Shown: positions 1 through 6,829 of the stretch, piece after piece
How the letters are laid out: each line of letters begins with the position of its first letter
Position numbering within the stretch: the first letter of the stretch is position 1
DNA from: an uncultured Verrucomicrobiota bacterium
Lineage (GTDB): Bacteria; Verrucomicrobiota; Kiritimatiellia; RFP12; UBA1067
NCBI GenBank assembly: GCA_945613785.1
Contig: CALZAJ010000017.1
Span: forward strand, 1-14,279
Direction: 5' to 3'
DNA length: 14,279 nucleotides
Notes under the pieces: generated by a model
What the model saw: only the letters and a program-made list of their open reading frames with translations
Database searches by the model: none
Told to the model about the DNA's origin: nothing
Position numbers and translations under genes: made by a program

Positions 1-56
1 AAATCGATAAAAGAACCCTGAAGCCCTTACCCCCAGCGAAGCGTACCCCTGATGCT

Positions 57-102
57 GGTTAGTCGGTTCGCGGCGAGGAACGAGCCGCGCAACCGACTAA
101 CC
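57..102. repeat. 18-bp inverted repeat (strong hairpin) in the leading intergenic region
   Basis: The left arm (57-74) and right arm (84-102) are complementary over 18 pairs with one bulged base (C90) and a 9-base loop (75-83). The outer part is GGTTAGTCGGTT against AACCGACTAACC and the inner part is GCGGC against GCCGC. Neither strand has a T-run right after the stem, so it is not a textbook intrinsic terminator. The 3' arm contains ACTAAC (96-101), which could instead pair with GTTAGT at 124-129; that second copy runs into six Ts (129-134). It may be a terminator for an upstream gene, a small repeat element or a protein site. The pairing is directly visible; the function is not known. Confidence 0.75.
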
Positions 103-145
103 CATTACATTACGACATTTCGTGTTAGTTTTTTCGCGTTTTCTT

Positions 146-154
146 TGATACAAT
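146..154 (+). promoter_or_regulatory. Extended -10 promoter of the GH115-type gene
   Basis: TGATACAAT, an extended -10 element (TG-n-TACAAT), ends six bases before the ATG at 161. No convincing -35 hexamer lies 16-18 bases upstream and no Shine-Dalgarno sequence precedes the start. The usual distance from -10 to transcription start would put the first base at about 160-162, so the transcript would be leaderless. It resembles the elements at 3586-3594 and 8013-8021, which supports a real promoter class in this genome. Promoter activity is inferred. Confidence 0.6.
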
Positions 155-160
155 TGTCTC

Positions 161-3100
161 ATGGGTATTCGTGGGATGACATTTTATGCCATCTGCCTAT
201 TGTCGGCTGTTGCGTTTGGTGCGGTCAACTATCGAGGTATCTTTGTCTGTGATGAGGACTGGGGATTGCGTCCGTGGGCGTGTCAGCATTACGGCGACAA
301 GGAGCAGATCGGCGTCAACGCTTATCGCGAGATCTTCGCGATGATGAAGGAGTATGGCGTCAATACGATCTGGCCGGCGATGCGCGCGGGCGGTTATGAG
401 TTCGTGTCGCGTCCGGCGAACATCCAGTTGGCGTTCGAGATGAACGTGACCATCGGGTCCAGCACTGGCGAGTCGATGATGCGAAACCCCAACTACGTGA
501 AGGACCGCGAAATGTGGGACTTCGCCAAGCATGCGGATTTCCTGTCCCAGTATTGGAATGCCGCGGTCTCGCGTTACGGCACGCGTGACGTCCTTTGGAC
601 ACTTGGCATGGCGGGCACCCGCGACTTCCGTAAGAGCGGACGCACGGACGCCGAGCGAATCAAGGCCCAGGGGAAGATCATGGCGGCGCAGATGGCTCTG
701 TTGGAGAAGAGCCGCGGAAACCGCAAGGACATCAAGGTCGTCTTTACGCTCAACAACGACACGGTGACGCTCTATGACACGGGGCTCGACCAGGTCATTC
801 CGCGCGATGCGATCGTGATCTGGCCGGACGATGGTTTCGGCTACATCCGCCGGCTCGGCGGCGCCCAATGTGCGCACCGCGGCGGCGTGCTTTGGAAAGT
901 CTCCAACATCGGCTACCCTTATTCCTATTCTCACGTCTGCACGACGCCGCCGGCCTTCATGTGGTGGGAGTTGGTCGCGCGGGCGAAGAACAACGGCGCC
1001 GAAGACGTCTGGATGGTCGACGTGGGTGACGTCTTCCAGGCGGAGCCGCTGATTGCCGCGCTCGGTCTGTACGGGCGCGATCCGAACGGCGTCGGCCCGG
1101 ACGCGCAGTCCCGTGTGCTGAAGGCGTGCATCGAGAAGGGCCTGGGCGTGGTGGACGGCCGCGTCGACCGTTTCGTGGCCCATTTGACGGAGGCCTATAC
1201 GCTTGCCTTCATCCGCAAGCCCGAGTTCATGTCGGTCGACTGGTTGCGTCGTCTTCCGATCGCCTACAAGCAGAGTCTCATCAAGCGGTGGACGGACCTG
1301 TTGGACGAGGACCGTGCGCTGGCGACGTCTCTGACGCCGGCCCAGCGCGACCGTTATTTCCGCCTGTTCGGCTATATGGTCCGTTACCTCGCCGAATCGG
1401 GTCTCTACTTCTCGAAGTGGGAGACCTACACGGAAGCGGACGAGGCCGAGGCGAAGGTCGGCGCGTCGAACTACATCGCCAAGCTGAATGCGCGCTGGGA
1501 CCGCATGGACAACGGCAAGTGGAGCGGTTTCTTCCCCAATCCGGCGGCGGAAGAGTATTGCGTGAACACGAACGGCAGCACCCGCAACGTGATGCTGTGG
1601 CCCTGGCTGGGGCCTTGTCCGGACGTGACGGCCTACAATCCCGACGAGCAGATTTCCTGGACGCCGGCCGGCGCCACGACCGAGCTGACGGCTGGCAAGG
1701 ACGAGGGGTGCTGGCGGGAGGTGGCGGGTCTCGGTACGAGCGGACGCGCCCTGGCGCTGATTCCGTCCCGCGCCGGCACGGGGGTGGGCGCGACGGCCAC
1801 CTACCAGATCGACGTCGGGCCTGACGCGACGCTGGAGACGCGTCTGATCCTTCAGTTCCTCCCCGACTACGAGACGGTGCCCGGTGTGGGCATGGGCGTG
1901 CGGGTGAGCGTGAACGACGGTCCGCCGATTGACGTGAAGATACCTTGGGTTTCGACCAAGTATACGTCGAGGGACTACGTGCGCCGTCTGAGCGTGATGG
2001 ACAACTTCGTCCGCATTCCCGTGAACGTGCGACTGAATGCCGGCGTCAACACCATCCGTGTCATCGGGTGGACCCCCGGGGTGGCGCTGGACCAGATCGG
2101 CATCCAGAAGGGCGGCACGCCGGTTCGGTTGCTGTCCCAGCCGCAGGCGTCGGTGCCCGTGGGGCAGGCGTGCGGCGACTGCGGTCCCTACGCCAACGGC
2201 TGCGTGGGCACGATCCAGTCTCCGAAGGTGAGTCCCAACCGTCTGGCCGATTTCGGGACGGACGCCTATGGCTGGCTGGAGATCCGCGGCAAGGGCACGT
2301 ACAAGCTGCGTGTCGGCGAGAAGGCGGCGAAGGCCAAGGTCGAGCTTAACGCGAAGTCCGTCTACGGTGAAGAGGTCGCAGGCCTGGCCAAGAAGGAGTG
2401 GTCGCGCGTGCCGCTGACGCAACCGCCTGCCAAGGACGGCGCCGCACCCCTGCCGCCCGAACTGGGCGTGATCCGTCCGTTCCGCTATGTCGAGGTCCCG
2501 CAGGGCTGTGAGGTCCGCCGAGTCGTCGTCAACTGGCCGGTGAGCGATGCCGAGGCGACGTTCGACTGTTCCGACTCCTCCCTGACGCGAGAGTACGAGG
2601 AGGCGCGTCAGAAGCTCGTGTCGAGCAGTTATTCGGGCTACCTGACGAACGGCGACCCCGCCCGCCTGCTGAAGGCCGACGGAATCTATCTCAACTTGCT
2701 CGCCGGTTATGCCGTCGACGCGTCGCCGATGATGGCGACACGGACGCTCGACATGGCCGTTCCGACGGCGCAGTGGCCGATTGCGGACCGTCAGCAGGCG
2801 ATCCTCAGCGCCTACGAGCATTATCTCCACACGGGTGACGCCGAGGACGTGAAGGTCCGTCTGCCGACGCTCAAGATCGGCAAGGTGGACACCAAGGGCT
2901 TTGACGGCGTGATGATGGCGACGACCTACCGCGATCTCGTGGCGATGGAGGAGCTGTCGCGCGCGGCCCATCTTGATTCTGAACTCGTGGATCGCTACGG
3001 CGCCAAGGCCGCGGCGATCAAGGCCGCCTTCAATCAGAAGCTCTGGGACACGCAGGAGGGCGTCTATCGTGACGCCGAAGGTGCGGACGTCCATTCCGTC

Positions 3101-3565
3101 TATCTCAACGCGCTGGCCATTGCCTTCGGGCTGGCGGAGGGTCCGCAGCTGACGCGCGCCAGCGCCTGGCTTGCGCGGCAGAAGCCGCCGGCGGGAACCC
3201 TGGGCGAGCTGGTCTACTTCCAGGCGCTCTACCGTGCGGGACGTGCGCGCAAGGCGAACGCGCTGCTGGCGGCGGACAAGAACCGCGGCTGGGGCGACAC
3301 GGCGCCGGTCTATCTGGTGGCCCGTGAGATCCTGGGCGTGAAGGAGAAGACGCCCGGCGGGTCGGAGCTGACGATCACGCCGCAGCCCGGCAACCTCCGC
3401 TGGATGAAGGGCGCGGTGCCGACGCTGAAGGGTCCCGTGAAGATCGATCTCCGATTTGACGGACGCAATCTGGCGGGCACGATTGAGACACCGGTGCCAG
3501 CGGCGTTCACCTGGGACGGCAAGACGGAGAACTTGCCCGCCGGTGAGCATAAGCTTACGAGATAA
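161..3565 (+). CDS. Secreted GH115-family (alpha-glucuronidase-like) protein fused to a GH78-like module
   Basis: 1134 residues. Residues 1-20 look like a signal peptide (hydrophobic MTFYAICLLSAVAF, likely cleavage after Gly20), so it acts outside the cytoplasm. Residues about 22-490 match the GH115 catalytic region: VNYRGIFVCDEDWGLRPWA near 22-40, TIWPAM near 69-74, WPDDGFGYIRRL at 221-232, and a G-P-Y-CTTPP-WWE-VGD stretch at 251-290. Residues about 495-650 look like the GH115 C-terminal beta-sandwich. Residues about 770-1134 resemble a GH78 alpha-L-rhamnosidase: RPFRYVEV near 772, SDSSLTREYEEAR near 804, TGDAEDV near 891, and a C-terminal stretch GWGDTAPVYLVAREILGV then ITPQPG-WMKGAVPT at 1043-1088. 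GH115 enzymes remove (4-O-methyl)glucuronic acid from xylan. The usual N-terminal GH115 domain is absent, GESMM stands where HHEPM is usual, and the GH78 acid motif is not visible. The start at 161 gives the signal peptide; Met6 is the alternative. Family is fairly sure, substrate is not. Confidence 0.82.
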   Translation: MGIRGMTFYAICLLSAVAFGAVNYRGIFVCDEDWGLRPWACQHYGDKEQIGVNAYREIFAMMKEYGVNTIWPAMRAGGYEFVSRPANIQLAFEMNVTIGSSTGESMMRNPNYVKDREMWDFAKHADFLSQYWNAAVSRYGTRDVLWTLGMAGTRDFRKSGRTDAERIKAQGKIMAAQMALLEKSRGNRKDIKVVFTLNNDTVTLYDTGLDQVIPRDAIVIWPDDGFGYIRRLGGAQCAHRGGVLWKVSNIGYPYSYSHVCTTPPAFMWWELVARAKNNGAEDVWMVDVGDVFQAEPLIAALGLYGRDPNGVGPDAQSRVLKACIEKGLGVVDGRVDRFVAHLTEAYTLAFIRKPEFMSVDWLRRLPIAYKQSLIKRWTDLLDEDRALATSLTPAQRDRYFRLFGYMVRYLAESGLYFSKWETYTEADEAEAKVGASNYIAKLNARWDRMDNGKWSGFFPNPAAEEYCVNTNGSTRNVMLWPWLGPCPDVTAYNPDEQISWTPAGATTELTAGKDEGCWREVAGLGTSGRALALIPSRAGTGVGATATYQIDVGPDATLETRLILQFLPDYETVPGVGMGVRVSVNDGPPIDVKIPWVSTKYTSRDYVRRLSVMDNFVRIPVNVRLNAGVNTIRVIGWTPGVALDQIGIQKGGTPVRLLSQPQASVPVGQACGDCGPYANGCVGTIQSPKVSPNRLADFGTDAYGWLEIRGKGTYKLRVGEKAAKAKVELNAKSVYGEEVAGLAKKEWSRVPLTQPPAKDGAAPLPPELGVIRPFRYVEVPQGCEVRRVVVNWPVSDAEATFDCSDSSLTREYEEARQKLVSSSYSGYLTNGDPARLLKADGIYLNLLAGYAVDASPMMATRTLDMAVPTAQWPIADRQQAILSAYEHYLHTGDAEDVKVRLPTLKIGKVDTKGFDGVMMATTYRDLVAMEELSRAAHLDSELVDRYGAKAAAIKAAFNQKLWDTQEGVYRDAEGADVHSVYLNALAIAFGLAEGPQLTRASAWLARQKPPAGTLGELVYFQALYRAGRARKANALLAADKNRGWGDTAPVYLVAREILGVKEKTPGGSELTITPQPGNLRWMKGAVPTLKGPVKIDLRFDGRNLAGTIETPVPAAFTWDGKTENLPAGEHKLTR

Positions 3566-3585
3566 TACCGCTCTTCGCTCAGTTT

Positions 3586-3594
3586 TGCTATAAT
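3586..3594 (+). promoter_or_regulatory. Extended -10 promoter of the tyrS operon
   Basis: TGCTATAAT is a perfect extended -10 element in the 37-base gap after the GH115-type gene. It ends eight bases before the tyrS ATG at 3603. No -35 match and no Shine-Dalgarno are visible. The predicted transcription start falls at about 3601-3603, giving a leader of zero to two bases. The 13-base string TTTTGCTATAATA (3583-3595) recurs exactly at 8010-8022 ahead of the ABC module. Confidence 0.75.
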
Positions 3595-3602
3595 ATCCTT
3601 CT

Positions 3603-4865
3603 ATGAAACTGATTGAAGAGTTGAAGGCGCGTGGGTTGGTCGAAGCACTGACCGATCCGGAGATTGAAAAGGCCCTTGAGAAGCCGATGACGGTGTATTG
3701 CGGATTCGATCCGTCCGCCCGTTCGTTGCAGGCCGGCAACCTCGTTTCCATCATGGTTTTGAAGCGTTTCCAGATGGCCGGGCACAAGGTCATCGCGCTG
3801 GTGGGCGGAGCGACCGGTCTGATTGGCGATCCGTCCGGCAAGTCGGCCGAGCGCAATATGCTGACGGTCGAGCAGGTCGAGGAGAACAAGAAGGGCATCC
3901 GTGAGAATCTCGCCCGCGTGCTCGACTTCGAGGGTCCCAATGCCGCGATCCTCGTCGACAACTACGATTGGTACAAGGGTACCTCCGCGATTGAGTTCCT
4001 GCGTGACATCGCGATCAACTTCCGCGTGCCGCAGATGCTCGCGAAGGAGAGTGTGAAGAAGCGTCTCGAGGCGTCCGACGGCGCGTTGACCTTCACAGAG
4101 TTCAGCTATCAGATTCTCCAGGGCAACGACTTCCTGCATCTCTACGACACCTTTGGCTGCCAGATGGAAGTCGGCGGCGCCGACCAGTGGGGCAACATCA
4201 CGGCGGGTACCGATCTCGTGCACAAGATGCGCGGCAAGACGGCGTTCGGCCTGACGTTTCCGCTGCTCCTCGATTCGTCGGGAAAGAAGTTCGGCAAGTC
4301 GGAGGGCAATGCGCTCTTCCTGAACGGCGAGATGACGGCCGTCTACGACTGGTACCAGTACTTCCTCCGCGCGGCGGATGCGGATGTGATTCGCTACCTC
4401 AAGGTCTTCTCGATGAAGTCCCTGGAGGAGATCGCCGAACTCGAGAAGCAGATGAAGGCCAATCCCGAAGCGCGCATTCCGCAGAAGGCGCTCGCGGAGG
4501 AGCTGACTCTGCTCATCCACGGCGAAGCCGGGCTCAAGGCGGCCCAGGGCGCGACGCAGACGCTTTTCGGCGGCGACGTGACGGGCAAGACCGCGGCGGA
4601 GCTGGAGACGATCTTCAAGGACGTCAAGAGCGCCGAGATGGCGACGGCCGACGTGGTCGGCAAGCCGGTCTACGCGGTCGCGGCTGCGGCGGGCATGTTC
4701 AAGTCCAACGGCGAAGCGCGTCGTATGGCGTCCCAGGGCGGACTTTCGCTCAACGGTGCGAAGGTCGATGACAAGCGCGTCTTCGAGGCGTCCGACCTCA
4801 TCGAGGGCAAGGTTGCGATCCTCAAGCAGGGCAAGAAGAACAACTTCCTTCTGAAGACCGTCTGA
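3603..4865 (+). CDS. tyrS: Tyrosyl-tRNA synthetase
   Basis: 420 residues, the usual length for bacterial TyrRS. This cytoplasmic class I synthetase activates tyrosine with ATP and loads it on tRNA-Tyr. Visible landmarks are VYCGFDPSARSL at 31-42, LVGGATGLIGDPSGKSAERN at 66-85, FSYQILQGNDF at 167-177, GGADQWGN at 191-198, and a KMSKS-type loop KFGKS at 229-233. An S4-like RNA-binding domain occupies roughly 355-420. The class I HIGH signature reads QAGN (43-46), so both histidines are replaced. The start is fixed by the typical N-terminus MKLIEELKARGL; it sits directly behind a -10 box without a ribosome site. The gene heads an operon, and its TGA overlaps the next ATG by one base (TGATG). Confidence 0.97.
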   Translation: MKLIEELKARGLVEALTDPEIEKALEKPMTVYCGFDPSARSLQAGNLVSIMVLKRFQMAGHKVIALVGGATGLIGDPSGKSAERNMLTVEQVEENKKGIRENLARVLDFEGPNAAILVDNYDWYKGTSAIEFLRDIAINFRVPQMLAKESVKKRLEASDGALTFTEFSYQILQGNDFLHLYDTFGCQMEVGGADQWGNITAGTDLVHKMRGKTAFGLTFPLLLDSSGKKFGKSEGNALFLNGEMTAVYDWYQYFLRAADADVIRYLKVFSMKSLEEIAELEKQMKANPEARIPQKALAEELTLLIHGEAGLKAAQGATQTLFGGDVTGKTAAELETIFKDVKSAEMATADVVGKPVYAVAAAAGMFKSNGEARRMASQGGLSLNGAKVDDKRVFEASDLIEGKVAILKQGKKNNFLLKTV

Positions 4866-6037
4866 TGAAGACGATTGAGAAATACGTTTTCTCATCATTC
4901 CTGACGAGCTTCCTGCTCGCGTTTCTCGTGCTGAGCTTCGTCCTGACGATCGGACTGCTGGTCCAGATCGTCGGACTCATCCTGGACGGCGTCTCCTCGT
5001 CGCTCGTCTGGGAATTCGCGATGGTGAGCTTCCCCGAGACGATGCAGTGGACGATTCCGCTCGCCCTGCTCGTCTCGAGCGTTCTCGTGTTCTCCCGTTT
5101 GTCGGCCGACAGCGAGGTGGCGGCGATGAGGGCCTGCGGCATCAACCTGCTGGCGGTCATGAAATGGCCGGTCCTCTTCGGTCTCGTCTGCACGCTGACG
5201 GGCATGTACATCAACAACGAGATCGTGCCGCGCGGACACGAAGTGCGGCGCAACCTCAAGTCCAGCGTGACCGTCAGTTCGGGTCTGAGCGCGCTCCAGC
5301 CGGGCGTGTGGATCGACGACTTCCCGAAGGTGAAGGTTTATTTCGGGCGGAAGGAAGGGCACACGCTCTACGATCTCATCGTGCTCGACAACTCCAACAA
5401 GAAGATCGACCGCATGTTCCGTGCGAACAAGGCGATCGTCACGGAGCAGGGGCGTGACATTTCGCTGGACCTGTTCGGGCTGACGGTCGACCCGCTGGAC
5501 GAGGACCATCCCGGCGTCGCGCGCATGAGCCGCTACCCCTATGTGATGAAGGACGCTCTGAAGGAATCGTCCTACACGAGGAAAGGCAAGGACTTCAACT
5601 TCCGCGAGCTGGTCGCCAAGATCGGTTCGATGAAGGACGAGGAGCAACGGGCGCTGGACCGTCTGGTCGAGATGAAGAAGGCCGCGGCGCCCGAGGGGAC
5701 GGAGGTCATGCTGGACGACAAGGAGGTCCGGTCTGTCCGTCGCGAGATGAAGCGCAATCGCTCCAAGATGAAGGTCGAGCTGTCCAAACGCTTCGTGTTC
5801 GCAATGGCCTCGCTCTGCTTCGTGCTCGTGGGCATTCCGCTCGGCATCCGTGCGCAGCGCAAGGAAAGCTCGATCGGCATGGCGATCTCGTTGGCGATCG
5901 CGATGGGCTACTATCTGGTGGTGCTGCTGATGATCAGCCTCCAGAAGACCTATTCCATTCATCCCGAATTTCTGATCTGGCTGCCTGTGGTGACCTGTTT
6001 CGCCCTGGCGGCGCGGTTCACTCGCAAGAACCTCTAA
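4865..6037 (+). CDS. lptF/lptG: LptF/LptG (YjgP/YjgQ) family LPS-export permease
   Basis: 390 residues with the family layout: about three membrane segments in the first 120 residues (roughly 12-40, 60-78, 98-118), a periplasmic beta-rich domain (about 125-230), a charged helical stretch (about 245-305), and three further membrane segments (about 309-327, 336-358, 368-385). Two family signatures are clear: RLSADSEVAAMRACGIN at 78-94 and ELSKRF followed by VGIPLGIRA at 305-330. LptF and LptG pair with the LptB ATPase to extract LPS from the inner membrane and pass it to LptC/LptA. Only one permease gene is present here, so its partner must lie elsewhere; which paralogue this is cannot be decided. 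The start overlaps the tyrS stop by one base without a strong Shine-Dalgarno, suggesting translational coupling. It sits next to lpxA, consistent with an LPS role. Confidence 0.92.
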   Translation: MKTIEKYVFSSFLTSFLLAFLVLSFVLTIGLLVQIVGLILDGVSSSLVWEFAMVSFPETMQWTIPLALLVSSVLVFSRLSADSEVAAMRACGINLLAVMKWPVLFGLVCTLTGMYINNEIVPRGHEVRRNLKSSVTVSSGLSALQPGVWIDDFPKVKVYFGRKEGHTLYDLIVLDNSNKKIDRMFRANKAIVTEQGRDISLDLFGLTVDPLDEDHPGVARMSRYPYVMKDALKESSYTRKGKDFNFRELVAKIGSMKDEEQRALDRLVEMKKAAAPEGTEVMLDDKEVRSVRREMKRNRSKMKVELSKRFVFAMASLCFVLVGIPLGIRAQRKESSIGMAISLAIAMGYYLVVLLMISLQKTYSIHPEFLIWLPVVTCFALAARFTRKNL

Positions 6038-6049
6038 GGAGAAAACAAC

Positions 6050-6829
6050 ATGGCGAAGATTCATCAGACGGCGATTGTCGAAGACGGTGCGGTGCTGGGT
6101 GCGGACGTTGAAATCGGGCCGTACGCGCATATCGGTGCGGACGTCAGGATCGGTGACGGCACGATCGTCAAACAGGGCGCCATCATTGACGGCCACACGA
6201 CGATCGGGTCCCAGTGCCAGATCTTCCCCTACGCCTGCATCGGCATGAAGACGCAGGACCTCAAGTACAAGGAAGGTTCGACATCTTATGTCGAGATCGG
6301 CGACCGCACGGTGATCCGTGAGTTCGTGACGGTCCATCTCGGCACCGCCGACGGCGAGAAGACGATCATCGGCAGCGACTGCCTCTTCATGTGCTACTGC
6401 CATGCGGCGCACGGCGTCATCCTCGGCAACCACTGCATCTGCTCCAACTCCGTCCAGCTCGCGGGCGACGTCCATCTCCAGGACTACGCGATCGTCGGCG
6501 GTTGTTCGGCCTCGCACCAGTTCTGCACGGTCGGGACGCATGCGATGGTCGGCGGCATGGTGAAGATCCGTCAGGACTTCCCGCCCTACATGCTCGGTGA
6601 CATGGTTGAAGGTTCGACCAAGATCATCGGCGTCAACGTCGTCGGCCTCACCCGCCGCGGCTTCTCGCGCGACGTGATCCATGCGCTCAAGGACGCCCAC
6701 CGCTTCATCTACCGCGAGGGACTCAACCGCACCCAGGCGCTTGAACGTGTCGAGAACGACATCGAGCAGTTCGACGAGATCAAGACGCTCGTCTCCTTCT
6801 ACCGCAACTCCACGCGCGGCGTCTCGTGA
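6050..6829 (+). CDS. lpxA: Acyl-ACP--UDP-N-acetylglucosamine O-acyltransferase
   Basis: 259 residues, close to E. coli LpxA. It performs the first step of lipid A synthesis, moving a 3-hydroxyacyl chain from ACP to UDP-GlcNAc in the cytoplasm. Hexapeptide repeats of a left-handed beta-helix run from residue 5 to about 180. Landmarks are MKTQDLKYKEG at 66-76, IREFVTVHLGT at 89-99, CHAAHG at 117-122 with the presumed catalytic base His121 (E. coli His125), SASHQF at 153-158 (His160 in E. coli), and GVNVVGLTRRGFSR in the C-terminal helical domain. The residue after the catalytic His is Gly, where E. coli has Asp126. Gly169 matches the E. coli acyl-length determinant Gly173, which points to a long (about C14) chain. 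A strong Shine-Dalgarno, AAGGAGA at 6036-6042, lies eight bases before the ATG. The stop overlaps the murF start. Confidence 0.95.
   Translation: MAKIHQTAIVEDGAVLGADVEIGPYAHIGADVRIGDGTIVKQGAIIDGHTTIGSQCQIFPYACIGMKTQDLKYKEGSTSYVEIGDRTVIREFVTVHLGTADGEKTIIGSDCLFMCYCHAAHGVILGNHCICSNSVQLAGDVHLQDYAIVGGCSASHQFCTVGTHAMVGGMVKIRQDFPPYMLGDMVEGSTKIIGVNVVGLTRRGFSRDVIHALKDAHRFIYREGLNRTQALERVENDIEQFDEIKTLVSFYRNSTRGVS

Noticed and set aside
3..62. Possible last 19 codons of an upstream gene ending in TAG at 60-62, overlapping the hairpin.
   Set aside because: Nineteen codons show no recognisable family and the other frames are closed; coding cannot be supported from this stretch.
57..102. Integron attC-like site, because of the GTTAG/CTAAC arms.
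   Set aside because: The arms are almost perfectly paired with GTTAG at the outer left end. attC sites have the opposite core orientation, with several unpaired bases, and no integrase or cassette is nearby.
52..252. A 66-codon plus-strand frame starting at ATG 52.
   Set aside because: It covers the hairpin and promoter, overlaps the start of the GH115-type gene in another frame, and has no family resemblance.
197..3961. A 1254-codon open frame on the minus strand opposite the GH115-type gene, running into tyrS.
   Set aside because: Its translation is Arg/His-rich with no recognisable domain, and it opposes two well-supported genes. The sense genes rarely use TTA, CTA and TCA codons, which leaves the opposite strand free of stops.
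4895..6700. A 601-codon minus-strand open frame opposite the LptF/G-type gene and lpxA; similar ones at 3588-4898, 8425-9984 and 12528-14066.
   Set aside because: Same cause: codon bias on the coding strand. They are rich in Arg, His and Asp, have no motifs, and span gene junctions of the real operons.
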